Assembly (NCBI GenBank): GCA_019973155.2
Contig: BPQB01000038.1
Coordinates: 62,001-126,000, forward strand
From: Phanerochaete sordida
Taxonomy: Eukaryota > Basidiomycota > Agaricomycetes > Polyporales > Phanerochaetaceae
Length of the DNA stretch: 64,000 bases
Direction: 5' to 3'
A program made the position numbers and the translations under genes. Below are positions 10,249 through 21,014 of the stretch, piece after piece (position 1 is the first letter of the stretch; every line of letters starts with the position of its first letter). The notes beneath the pieces were generated by a model, which was given only the letters and a program-made list of their open reading frames with translations, was not told where the DNA came from and ran no database searches.

Positions 10249-12358
10249 TTAGGGAGTTCGGTTGAGACCGCTAGAATCTGTCGACAACGTGTCCACTATC
10301 GCCTCTCGCACGCTACGCGCGTCGAACTTGGGCGGTTCGCCGCCAGCGATGTTACGAGGTGTGTTCGCGCCCCCAACTTCGACACACCTGACGCCCATAT
10401 TCTGCTCGACCATCGGTAAGTTGCAGCTTGAGGCGGCATTGTACAACGCTCACCGTCAGCCGCCGGACGTCCACAGGGACATGACATCCCTTCAGGTATA
10501 CGAGGTGCGTCACGAAGGCCGACGTGGGGTACGTCGTGATCGCTTCGCCTACGCCTGCCCCCGAACGCACGCTGAGACCCGGATACGGTTTGCTGCGGAT
10601 GGTATTGAGGGTCCGGACGATGGTACTACAGACGACGTTAGTGCCTTGCTCAGGGTAGGCAAGTTGTCGACATACTTGACGTAGTCTACCGCGGTATAGC
10701 CATCGGTCTCGCGGTCGTTCTCGCTATTCACTGTGTGGAGTGGAGTGTTAGTCTAGGACGTTGAAACACCTGGAAAATATCATACGAAGCAGAATCTTGG
10801 CTCTCAGGGACTTTGAGCGAGCTATGCTGTCCGCGACGCCTCGAAGGGCTAGGCAGGGTATGATGCTGCTGCCGAGCTGAGACACTGGGCACGTGAAAGC
10901 AGAGTCAAGACGAACCTCGTCCATAGAGAACCGCAGGAGTAGACCAGGACCTCCTTTTGCCCGAGATGCTGGATGAACTCTGGGTTGGGGGACGGATGGA
11001 TCTCAGTGCCGTACGTGTTGATGTAGAACAGCCCTAGGAGGGGAAAATGAGTTGGCGTGGGCTTCATACGCCGGTTCAAATGAACGCACGATTAATCCTG
11101 GCCCTCAGCCTCTCGTACTCTCCCGCCTTCTCTTTCGACGAGGCCTCAAAGAACACGTTCCTGTTCTTGCCCGCCCCGTCAATCGGAGAGAGGGCATCCT
11201 CGCCGTGGTCGTCATATTCCAGCATATCGTACGAGTCGCCCTCACTCGAGACAGAGATCACGGGGTCGCGCCGCACAGGATGGGAGATCTCGCACTGGCC
11301 GACGAGGCGCGAGCCGTCCTCCTGGGAACGGACATGAGTTGGTGGCGCAGCCGCACGGGAGACTGCGCACGAGCTCAGCTGCGATCGTCACTGTGTGGTT
11401 GGTGACGATGGCCGGTAGAATTGTGGCCTACGAGCACAGTTTAGCACGCGTGACGTGAGATGTCGATGGTGGCGCGAGGTACCTGACTGTTGGTGATACT
11501 CGAGAATAGGAAGATGGCTGAAGGCAGAGAGCGAAAGAACTCTTGCGCAGCAGAGAGGAAGTAGTTGCCTATACTGCACTGGCGAAATGAGTGCTCGTGT
11601 TACGGGAGAGTATGGTTGGTGTTAGCTCACCTGCCGTTGATGAACGAGAAGTTCTTGTGGGCACGCTTGAGCACCTCGCTTTCAAAGTGGACAAGGAAGC
11701 CTAGTGTTCATGAATTGTCGGCACACGACCAGTCTACCATGGACCGCCAGTGGGGGCGCACCTCGTATCATCTCCTTGCGGTCACCCGGGATCCCTACCC
11801 AGAGCGCGCTCCGTCCTTCCACGATGTCTCTCCACTCGTCCCTCGCCTCCTTGTCCGAGCAGTTCGCGGGCAGCCTGTACGCAAGCAGGTTTCGTATCCG
11901 GGAGAGCGGAGATGCAGGTGGCGAGGACGGAATCAGACGGATGAGTCGCGAACGGATGTCACCTATGAAAGACTATCAGCATCTCCTGCAAGACCGAGCT
12001 GCTGTAACCACTCACCGATGGACGGCCCGCCCATGACGCGTATGATCTCGCTCGACGACCCTCCGTCGTCCGAGACGGGCAAGACATAGCTCGCCTTGGA
12101 CGTGCCGAAGGCGGCGCATATAGCGTTGCACCCCGTGCCGCCTGATATGACGAGACACGACGGCACGTCGTCCTCCTCGAGGTCGTCGCCGCTCTCGGAG
12201 GCACTGGCACCTGCGAAGCCGTCGTCGGTGTTCTCGCCTGCGATGTGTGCCGCGCTTTGCAAATGCAGCCGGCTGTCCGCTGTTGTAGGCAGATCAAAGA
12301 TTGAGGATCCGGGACTGTTGCAGTCTGCAGCACTGTGCGGGGTAAGAGTAGAAGACAT
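10249..12358 (-). CDS. CofD/UPF0052-like (YvcK-type) protein
   Basis: The family includes archaeal CofD (2-phospho-L-lactate transferase) and bacterial YvcK; the role of the fungal branch (I recall S. cerevisiae YNL011C as a member) is not established. Motifs in order are LVISGGTGCNAI (nucleotide-binding glycine loop, residue about 75), SYVLPVSDDGGSSSEI, GGPSIGDIRSRL, FSFINGxxGNYFLSAAQEFF, TNHTVTIAAELEDG, GQCEISHP, LFYINTYGTEIHP, VLVYSCGSLWTS, NDRETDGYTAVDYV and a GVRCVEVGG end. About nine exons are needed; for example AAEL to EDGSRLVG crosses a 49-nt intron, and RIN to LFYINTYG another. The start is the only in-frame ATG giving a short, disordered Ser-rich leader. Cytosolic location is inferred from the lack of any signal. 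It may bind a nucleotide-sugar or similar ligand, but that is a family inference. Confidence 0.85.
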
Positions 12359-12553
12359 GGTGTACAGCCGGCAGCGCGCTTCGCTCGCGACTCCGCTTCC
12401 AGGAGCAGCTTAGCATCTCGCAAACAAAGAGATTGATGATGAATCCATGTTTGAACACTGCTGTACATACTACGTGGTACGGAGCGGCATTGGGCAAAAG
12501 ATGAGAGAACGGAGTGGATAGAAAAAGGACAAAAAGAGGAAGAGATTGGCATC

Positions 12554-12625
12554 TAGCAACTGCTGGTATCGATCCAGCGACCTCGGGGTTATGAGCCCCG
12601 CGCGCTACCCCTGCGCCAAGTTGCT
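12554..12625 (-). tRNA. tRNA-iMet: Initiator tRNA-Met (CAT)
   Basis: On the minus strand, 72 nt fold as a complete intronless cloverleaf. The acceptor stem is AGCAACT/AGTTGCT with the A1:U72 pair typical of eukaryotic initiators. The anticodon stem GGGG/CCCC encloses the loop CTCATAA, and the T loop begins with A (ATCGATA) rather than TTC, another initiator hallmark. The A box TGGCGCAGGGG and a B box with GGATCGATACC are present. Oligo-T runs at about 12533-12537 would end RNA polymerase III transcription. The gene sits between the starts of the CofD-like gene and the DUF7704 gene. Confidence 0.93.
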
Positions 12626-12754
12626 GTGAGATGTTTGGCCTGCAGACATACTGGAGCCCCATAGCATGTTTTGCGAATACGGTGTTCTCATGATTCATGA
12701 GGGCTGCAGTGTCTTGAACCGGGACCACTGACCGCTCTGTGCATGCAAGTTCTT

Positions 12755-13614
12755 ATGGCAGATTTTCCAGCATTAACAGGCTTCTATCGCGGTCTTTTCC
12801 TCTACGTCGAACCGTGTAAGCCAGCTCCTGCAGTGTTCTGCTATGAATCTGCCACCGTGCAACAGCTCACATCATCACATCGTACTACTACCGCGTCTAG
12901 TCCTCACTGCCCTGCCCTGCGTGCTCATCTGGACCTTCCCGGGCGCAGCGTGGTTCCACCACGAGCTGATTCCAGATGGGACACCCCAGCCGGCGGCCCA
13001 GCTCCAAGACGCGAGGACGTACATGACCGTGCTGCAGCTCGGCAACTGTGCGCGTCTCTCGGTGCTCCTGGACGTTCAACGTTCATGTGTTGACGCGCTT
13101 GCCTAGGCTACCTCCTGCTCGGGATGCTGTCGTCCCTCGTCTTCCGCGCCGTGCGCGATGCTCTGCCTGGCAACCCCGCCGCCCAGGAGCGCATCATCGG
13201 CGCCAGCCTGTTCGCCATGGCAGTTGCGGATGTGCGTGCTTTCGTATCATAACTGTGTCGTACGGCTGACTGGTCATCTCTCTCAGGCTACTCAGTGAGT
13301 GCGGGTCTATCTGCGCTACACCGTATATTTATTGACGGCGCAAAAGTATCGCTGCGACCTGGGTAGGCCTCCCGGAGTCGCTGCGCTACGACTTTGCCAG
13401 CTGGAATGGCACGACCCATGGGAATATCACTTTCGTGGTGTTCCTCCTGCTCTCACGGTGCGTACAGGACGCGTTCGGCACTCTCACGACCCTCGTGAAC
13501 GTGCTGTTGATTGATGGTGCGCGCAGCATCGCCTGGTTCGCCGGCGTCGGCCGTACGCGTTACTACTTTGGCCAGAAGCAGGTTGCGACGGGCCCATCCA
13601 AGAAGCTGGCGTAG
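12755..13614 (+). CDS. DUF7704-type small integral membrane protein
   Basis: Six exons are inferred: 12755-12815, 12901-13047, 13107-13231, 13287-13294 (8 nt), 13347-13457 and 13527-13614. The product, near 180 residues, begins FPALTGFYRGLFLYVEPF and has hydrophobic segments at LTALPCVLIWTF, CYLLLGMLSSLVF, RIIGASLFAMAVADATHIAA and NITFVVFLLLSRIAWFAGVG, which fits a four-helix membrane protein. It resembles the DUF7704 family that is widespread in basidiomycetes; no function is known. The conserved stretch ADATHIAATWVGLPES is only produced if the 8-nt exon is used, and LLLSRIAWFAGVGR only if the 69-nt intron at 13458-13526 is removed. It ends in a lysine-containing tail and converges on ARP6. 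Confidence 0.75.
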
Positions 13615-13826
13615 GACCCCGCCCTCCGCTCAAATGGGCTAATTTCTTGAATATCGGATATCTGTTGTTGCACCAATATTTGTTCTGCATCTCTGTTTCG
13701 CGCTTGAGGCCATGGATGTATGGAATTCTCTTGAGATCCTCCGTCATCAGGAAAGTCACACAGGGAAGTATTTTGCGGGCACGACAGAAGTACGTTGTTG
13801 CATCGAGACCAGCACCGTCGTACCAC

Positions 13827-15694
13827 TCAAGCCGCGCCTCTTCCCCTCCCTCGCCCACGCCCCCTGCCTGTCGCGCGCGCCCTCTCACCTCTCCCCCTGC
13901 CGCGCGGCGCGCGCTTGACAGGCACAGGCTCGTCCTCGTCCTCATCGCGGGCGCGACCCTTGCCCTTGTCGGGCGCGTCGCCCTCGGGGCGCATCCACCC
14001 GACGAACTTGCGCCGCGCGGCGCTGCTGCCCATCTCGGCATAATCGGCGCGCGTGACAGTTTTCTGCGCGAAGTCTGCCTGCTTCGCGCACGCGAGCGCG
14101 CCACGGTATGTGTCGAGGAGCGGTCTGCGTGAGCGTTAGAACGGAAGGAAGATGTCAGTGTTAGTGGTAGAGACGTACTCGTCGCTCTGATAGATGTGCA
14201 CGGTGCACTCGACGGGCGCGAGCGTACGCAGTTCTTGATACCTGGCTTTGAAGTCAGCGTCTGTTCGCGGTGTAGGTGATAGCCCGCCATTTACAGCCTA
14301 TCGCGGAAGCCCGGGAACTTTGTCGAGCCGCCTGTGAGCCCGATGTTCGCCCAGAACAGGCCTTGCACCTCCTCTGGTAGCAGGGATATGGTGTGCGCAA
14401 TCGTTTTTGCGAGCCCCATCTGCTCCAGACCTGGTCCATCGACATGGATTGAACGCGAGTACGAGACGCTGTCGGTAAGACACACACCAATGTCATCTGG
14501 TCGAAACAGGACCTCTGGAACCGTGAACCGCTCGTTGTTCATGTACAGTATCTGATGCGAGTCTTCGAGGATCTCCTCGGGTTGCCTGACACGCCCCTTA
14601 CGGTTCGACGAGAAGTCAGGTAGAACATATTCCTGGACGATAGGGTTCGCTCTGGCATTTGCCCTTGGCACGAGTTGTCAGCATATGCGCCTTCTCACGG
14701 ACAGGCCCGCGTACCGGCAGGTCTCGAGGTCTTGGTCAAACTGCGTCGATACATAGCAGCACGCCTCTTTGACATCGTTGATGACGTATGTCTCGTCCAT
14801 CATGTTCCACTGGCGGAAAGAAACGAGCTCCTTCAGCTGGTTCGTCAGTAGCTTCCCTCCGACATCTAAGCTAAAGGAGTTTCGTCAGTAAGAATCGATC
14901 AGTCATATAGCAGGTACTATACCGTTTTGTGGCTTCCCAGATAATTGCCCCGTCGAATATCGGGACGACGTGTGTATAGCTGAAGCCTGAGTCGATGACC
15001 AGCATGCATTCAGGGTCTGGCAGATTACCCTGGCGGCACAGACCGCTGTATGGAATCGTGTAAGCGGCTGCCACGGATATCAGAAACGTTCTGTTCACAG
15101 AGCACGCATGACATACGCGCGCAGCGGAAATACGCCTCGAATTCGTATTCCTCGAAGACCATTTGGTCGTATACATCTTGCAGCTTTGGCAGATTGAAGT
15201 ATGGCTCTGTTATCAGCAATGACGACTCAGAGGGCTCTATCTTGTAATGATCTGTCAGCTCGATACTCCACGTCGAGGCCAAAGCTGGAACGCCGACGTA
15301 CTCCCAGAAATTCCTTCCTGAAGATGCCATCCCAAATGGCCTTCTCCGCATCCCAATCAACGAGGTATCCCTACGCTTTGCAACATCAATGGCTTGACTT
15401 GTGAATTTCCATCTTGAAGGACTGGAAACGTACCTTCTCAAATGGCAGGCGATAATGCAAAGAAGAGAAGTCGACACAATTGTCAAGCTCTTGTCCGTAA
15501 TAGGTCGCCTTGTCGCCTTTTGACCTGACGATGGCATTTGAAATAATTCTGTGTAATTTACACTGAGCGTGATTGACACAGAAAGGCACCACTCAATCCA
15601 ACCTTGGTTCGCGTTCCTTCGCCCCGAGCACGCCCAATTTGATGGTGGATGCGCCGTTGTCTACGACGACAATTTTGCGACTTCTGGGCGGCAT
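13827..15694 (-). CDS. ARP6: Actin-related protein 6
   Basis: Arp6 is a nuclear actin-related subunit of the SWR1 complex, which exchanges H2A for H2A.Z. Nine exons are inferred from 15694 to 13827, among them 15694-15603, 15548-15434, 15370-15302, 15258-15117, 15067-14933, 14870-14715, 14663-14295, 14241-14179 and 14124-13827. The actin fold is clear: [117 protein letters not shown] and [12 protein letters not shown]. The C-terminus continues into an acidic, then RG-rich tail of about 60 residues beyond the usual end. The join between exons 3 and 4 (43-nt intron) is the least certain. Confidence 0.92.
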
Positions 15695-16182
15695 TGCTGA
15701 CGATCACTCTAGTTAATCTTGTAAAGTTATAACGCGCTGGTTCTGGAGCACAGCGAAGTGCTCGCCACAGCAAGAGCGATGGAGGACAGGTGCAAGTTGG
15801 AAGTGCATTGGGCGCTCGTGGAAACCGCGGTACCCGTGGGAACGGTTTACCCTAAGTGGTAGTCGCTGTGGCGGCTGGCTTTCGTCTCTCGCCGTCATGT
15901 CGTGCCCACGGTGCCGGTAAGTCACGAATATCCAAAACAGCCTCGACCTTGCATAGAAAAATAGACAAGCACAAATCAGGGGCTGCCGAGATATTGGCTG
16001 GCAGAAAGCGGGTGCTACTATCCCCGCGAGAATGGCGGGCGATCGCAGCCCTTGGAAGCCAGCCTCCAGCCGCATGGGATGAGCTCTTCCCGAGGTACGA
16101 GTCGAAATTTCTACTCCTTTCCATATGGATTCTGTTGCACTGTTTCGACGTGATATACGCAGTGTTCAGTCCAGTGGACATC

Positions 16183-17107
16183 ATGTCGCGAGCTTCGAGG
16201 TGAGTCTCTCGCATATTACGCCCTGAATTTCTGTGCTGAAGATGAGAAGTGTACATGGAGGTCAAATTCGCGAAGTTTCCCACCTTGCGGAGCTCTTGCT
16301 ATGCTGCAGGCCGGCATCACAGCGTCGGACACCGATTTCCCGATACACCTTTCACAGAGAGCAACGGGCCCAGCGAGGAGACACACAAGGAGTTCCAAAC
16401 GGAGGGCTGGACCCTCCTTGGGACATCATCCCGAAACCAGCACAGGATGTACTCTGCGTGACACTCCGCCTAAAGCTCAGACCCCGAGAGGCCCCATAGC
16501 GCGAGCATCGCACGGCGACCTGAGGGACGCGCTCTCGCGCGTCACGGAGCGCATCGCCTACCCAGACGGCCATCATCCACGCGCCCGCGAATTTGCACTC
16601 TTCGACGCGCTCCGCACCGCTGAACGCCAGGTCGCAACACTGCTCCTGGAGCGCTCGGCACTCAGGGCGACGCTGCACGCCCACAGGACGGCCTGCGAGA
16701 CCGCGGGTGCTCAGCATGCCGGGCCGCAACACGCACAGGCACAGGCGGGCACCTCGGCGTGGTGCGCCGAAGGGCAAGGGTCCAGTACTGGAAGCCGGAG
16801 CGCACCCGTGGAGGAGCAAAGCCCCAAGGCCGCCCTCTCCTCTACCCTCTCCTCCACCGACGCGCGCTGCGCAGAGCTCGAACAGGCGCTACGTGCGGCC
16901 GGGGACGAGCTGCAGCGCCTGCGCGCCGACGCCGAGCTCGCGAAGCACGTGTCGCTGCGCCTCGTCGCGGACGTGAAGGCGGAGGCGCACGCACGGCAGG
17001 GCCTCGCGGCGGCGCTGGAGCTGGAGCGCGGTGTCAGGCGCGCGCTGGAACGCGAGCTGTTTGAGCTGAGCCGCGTTGGTTCGTGGCGCGGATGTGGCAC
17101 GTCATAG
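16183..17107 (+). CDS. Coiled-coil hypothetical protein
   Basis: The last exon, 16481-17107, is convincing: high G/C at third positions and a long helix-forming region with heptad-like spacing (CAELEQALRAAGDELQRLRAD, then LELERGVRRALERELFEL). Two short upstream exons are proposed, 16183-16199 and 16310-16448; they join in phase and add SRYTFHREQRAQRGDTQG and DPPWDIIPKPAQD. The second intron would be only 32 nt, so an alternative start at the ATG at 16301 in the last frame cannot be excluded. No family is recognised, and no signal or membrane segment is visible. It is divergent from ARP6, with about 490 bp between starts. Confidence 0.5.
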
Positions 17108-17396
17108 CGCACGGGAAGCCCGAGGACGCACTCTGCGGTGCAGGGCGGTGCGGGTCGGGCGTGTTGCGCAGGCGCAGGCGGGCGAGGCTGGGGTCACGAT
17201 CTATGTGTGATAGTAGATACAGCTGTAAAGTAGACATGCTATAGTACACTAGTACGACACAGTCCAATCCACCGGTAGCCGTGCGCGAAAGACGAAAGTA
17301 GTCGAAAGAAGTATAGTAAGAAGCAGCGAAAACGTGGGATGCTCATGAAGTCATGAGAAATAAATAAAACACAGAGGTGACGCGGCATGCACCGCA

Positions 17397-19287
17397 TCAC
17401 AGCGCATGTGTCTCTGTCGGACTTGTCATCTCTGGCATCTCCGAGATGCTCATACTGGGCACCGGGACGCGCCGGCCCTTGACGTCGCCCCGCGGCGGGT
17501 TCGGACGTGACGCGACGGGCGAGCCTGCGCTAGACGACGCCTCTTCGTACGATGGCGGCGGGAGCGGGCCGTGGCTCTCCTCACCGAGGAGCAGCGGCTG
17601 CGTGGGCAAAGGTGTCGTGGGCGCGATCGACGGCTGCGCGGGCGTCGGCGCGCCGACCATGTACGGCTCGACGCCCGCCTGCTGCACGGGCTTGTCCGCG
17701 TCCTCGATCTCGAACGGCCCCATCCGCCGGTCCGCGCGGCGGCGCAGGTACCAGAATGCGACGAGGCCGAGGATAATGACGAAGGCGACACCGCCGACGG
17801 TGCCACCGACGATAGCTCCGACGTTTGTGGACTTGCCAGGAGAGGTACGTGGGGAGAAGCCAAGAGTAGGTGGGCCGTCACGAGGGATGTTGAAAATCCT
17901 GGAGCAGGGTCAGCGTCGGAACAATGCGAACTCGTGAAGATTACGTACAAGTAGATCGTACTGATAAACCGAGACCCAACGAGGTACTGCGTCAAGGAAG
18001 AGTCCGTGAAGCCTTCGATGGCGCTCACGCAAGTACCGTTCCCTTGTTGCAGGATGAGCTGTTCCGGGTTGAGGACGAAAGTCTGCGAGCCAACAAGGAA
18101 GCCGAAGGAGAACTGGGCGTCGCATGGGATGGAGTAGGTCTGCGAGAGACCCGAAAGCGTCGAGGCCCCCGACAAAGCAGAACCGTTGATCGTGTCATCT
18201 AGAAGCGTCAATCAGCAATGACTCTTTGACGACTGCAGGGCAACCTACGAATGAGCTTTGCTTGATCGCCTGGGAGGTAGATGTTGGGGTAGAGCGGGTC
18301 TACGACCGCAACCACGGTGTCTGTGTTCGACAGATGTGTGTTTCCAACAGTAGCGACCCAGCCATCGAGCCCGACCGTCCAGTCCTGGCCCGTGTTGATG
18401 GTCGTTCCGTTCGTGTTACCGGCCGAGCTAGACGTGTCCGCGAGAGTCTTGTACGTCACCTTGCTGGTGTCGAAGAACGAGTCGTCGGGCTTCGTCCAGT
18501 GAAGAATGCCGCCATCAGTGCCCGCAGACGCACTTCCTGATGCCGGAAGGGAGTTGAGCATCATGCCGAAGGTGAAGTTCGCGCGCGACGGATTGCGGTT
18601 CAGGAACTGGCCGTAGATGGTGTCATTGAAGCCGACGCCAGAAGCCGACGATCCTGTAGAGCCCCCGTTCGTTCCGAGTCCGAAGATGCCGGAGATGCCA
18701 TTCGCCAAAAGGCTGCTGGACTGCGAGTTGACAACGACGACTGCAGCCGATCGTCAACACGGGCATGACGCAAGTGTCAAGTGCGTACTCACCTGTCTGA
18801 TTCGGATACTGCCAGAACGACCCATTCTGCAGCAGCGCACCACAATTTTCTTTTATGAGGTTGCCGCTGGTCGTCGTCCCGAACCATGTCGTGTTATCTG
18901 AGCCGCTGAGGGATACGGCACTTGTCGACGCACCCTGGTTGTACAGGGGCGTGTTGGAGCATTCCGCGCAACTCTGACCCGCAGCGAACGTCAACCCACT
19001 GCCCGTCGATATCGTGAAGTTGAACGTTTGGGGGCTGTTCGACGCCTATAGGAGCTGAGCTGGTCTATCTCGTGGAATCGCTGAGGCGCGCTTACCATCT
19101 GCACCGGAACCTGGTAGCCCCCACGACCATCGAAATGGATCGGCATGGGAAGCGTCGTGGCCCCAGGCGACGCAGGCGTGGAGTTCGTAGCGCGCTTCGC
19201 GAACGGGAGATGCAGAGCGAACGCATCCTCAATCAGGGGAACCATGATCGTGAGCGAGAGTATCGTCGAAAGAGACTTTCTGGCCAT
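17397..19287 (-). CDS. Membrane-anchored aspartic-peptidase-like (A1 fold) protein
   Basis: The product begins with a signal peptide (ARKSLSTILSLTIMVPLIEDAFA) and has a two-lobed pepsin-like body. A single membrane helix follows (VGAIVGGTVGGVAFVIILGL), then a stop-transfer YLRRRADRR and a Pro/Ser-rich cytosolic tail with a PPPSYEEA motif. Five exons are inferred, the first 19287-19096. In lobe one the place of the usual DTG reads ISTGSGLTFAAG; in lobe two the expected DTG region reads VVDPLYPNIYLPG. The flap-side landmarks and GIFGLG are retained. Family knowledge says both DTG/DSG aspartates are needed for catalysis, so this copy is probably not an active pepsin. A role as surface receptor or sensor is only a guess. 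Confidence 0.8.
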
Positions 19288-21014
19288 CGTGGCAGTAGTT
19301 GAAGGTGATTTATAGGGCTGCTATGGTATGCTGGTAGACGTCAGCGTGGAACTAGAGCTGTCAAGATCTTGACGCCTCACCTGTAACGCTTGTGGCCCAG
19401 GCACGCGCCCTAACGCTCAGCTAGAGTCTGTGGATAAGGCCTGCACAGGAGCCGCCGACCAGGACGGGTGGAGGCCGACAATTACGCGCGGGAGAACGAA
19501 ATGAGAATCGCGAGGACGAAAGCGTCGAGCTGACGTTCGTGGAGGGGGAGGTGAAAGGGTGGCTCGCCCGTGGCGGTGGGGACGAGGAGGTTATAGGTTC
19601 GGGTCGCAGGCAGAGTGCTCAGCCCCGCGCATGTGGTCTTACTCACCAGGCAGGGCCGAGAGGGGGACAGGGAGGCGTGAAACACGAAGAGGGCGTGCAG
19701 CGGGGCCCATGTCGGTCTGCTCGGCATGCCTGTTTGGGATTTGGCTCCGGAAGCTCTGCAGGCGCCTCGTCTCAAACAAGCATCGCGAGATCCCGCCAGC
19801 CCGGCCTGCGCACGGTCCTACCCTCCACACCCGCCTCGAGGCATTTCAGCTCCAGGCGGAGGCTCCTCGACGGCGGGTATCGAGTCCACGAAGGCGCTGC
19901 TCGCGCCGCATGTCGTCAAAGCGCAGCCCGACTGACGAACGGGCGTCGTAAAACGCCTGAGCGCCCGGGCGGAGAAAGGAGGGGCACGTTGATGAGGCTG
20001 TCCTCATAGACAGCCAAGCCAGGAATGCCAGAGGTAGATAGCCGAGGATAACAGTGGTCTGGCTCAGACCGCAGGAAGTGAGCCGGTGTGAGCCGACACC
20101 CATCGCTCCGAGGCGGGATCGTGGGTCGACGCGTCGGAGCCAGGTGAGGCACATGGTCGTTCATCGGCCAACGAGAACAACCGCGCTTCTAACCGCGATC
20201 GAACGAAGATCTTTCGCACTGTGAAGGAGGGGAATCGGTGCCTGACAATTTGCGAGGGTTTGTCTCAGATGGACCAGTGCCGATTTCAAGGTAGGGCGCG
20301 TTAGAGTGGCATCACGGATACCAAGCATCGCACAAAGCTCTCTTCTCCCCGGACGTCTTCATCTTGCTGCAAATTGTTTGTGTATCTGTCAGCGATACTT
20401 GCTTCAACGGCGGAAAAGGCGTACAAGTCTCGTACAAATCTCGCGCGTTGTCGTAGATTATTTTCGACCAATTACTTCAGGTCATTTGGGCACGGATGTG
20501 GACATGTGGACATCGGAGCTACATAGCCGCGCGACTTTTACGAGCGTGCAGTGTCGTAGGCCCATTCTGCAGGCGTGGTGTCGGTACAAACCGAGTACAT
20601 AGTGGTTAGCAAAGACATCGCGAAGCGGAGCTCGGGTTTACTGATGCGCCGTACATAAATGGCAATCTGGAGATACGATAACGGAGGGCTTGGCGGCAAG
20701 CGCCGCTGAATCTCAATATAGCAGGTGTGTAAGAATAACCGGACGATATTCCAAAGCAGTGGCTGAGCTTGCGACTTGAGCGTTGCCTGTGCTTATATTA
20801 CTGTACCTATAATAGCACTGAGAAGAAATGCACGCTCGGTTAAACTGGCTACCTGCATGCAGGGACGTTGGCCCCGTGAGACACACCCAGCCCTTTCCGT
20901 CTGATCAATGATCTGCGCCGCTGCTCCCATGCGGTCCTGACTTGACTGCGGGACCGTCGTGTATATAGTACTCACCACGCGCAGCCGTTGATCTCTACTC
21001 GGACTACAACCACC
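19288..21014. other. Intergenic; possible unrecognised exon on minus strand
   Basis: No gene can be defended here. On the minus strand 20154-19846 is open and contains RSSVGLRFDDMRREQRLRGL, but a second minus frame over the same bases looks equally plausible, and no splice continuation was found. The last 50 bp contain the TATA box of the next gene. Confidence 0.35.
20962..20968 (+). promoter_or_regulatory. TATA box of hydrolase copy A
   Basis: TATATAG lies 53 bp before the start codon at 21015 and is followed by the C/A-rich leader typical of a fungal core promoter. Confidence 0.5.

Noticed and set aside
13484..14290. 268-codon minus frame over the end of ARP6
   Set aside because: It is a shifted frame of the last ARP6 exons, which are clearly coding in another frame ([14 protein letters not shown]), and its 3' half runs into the convergent DUF7704 gene.
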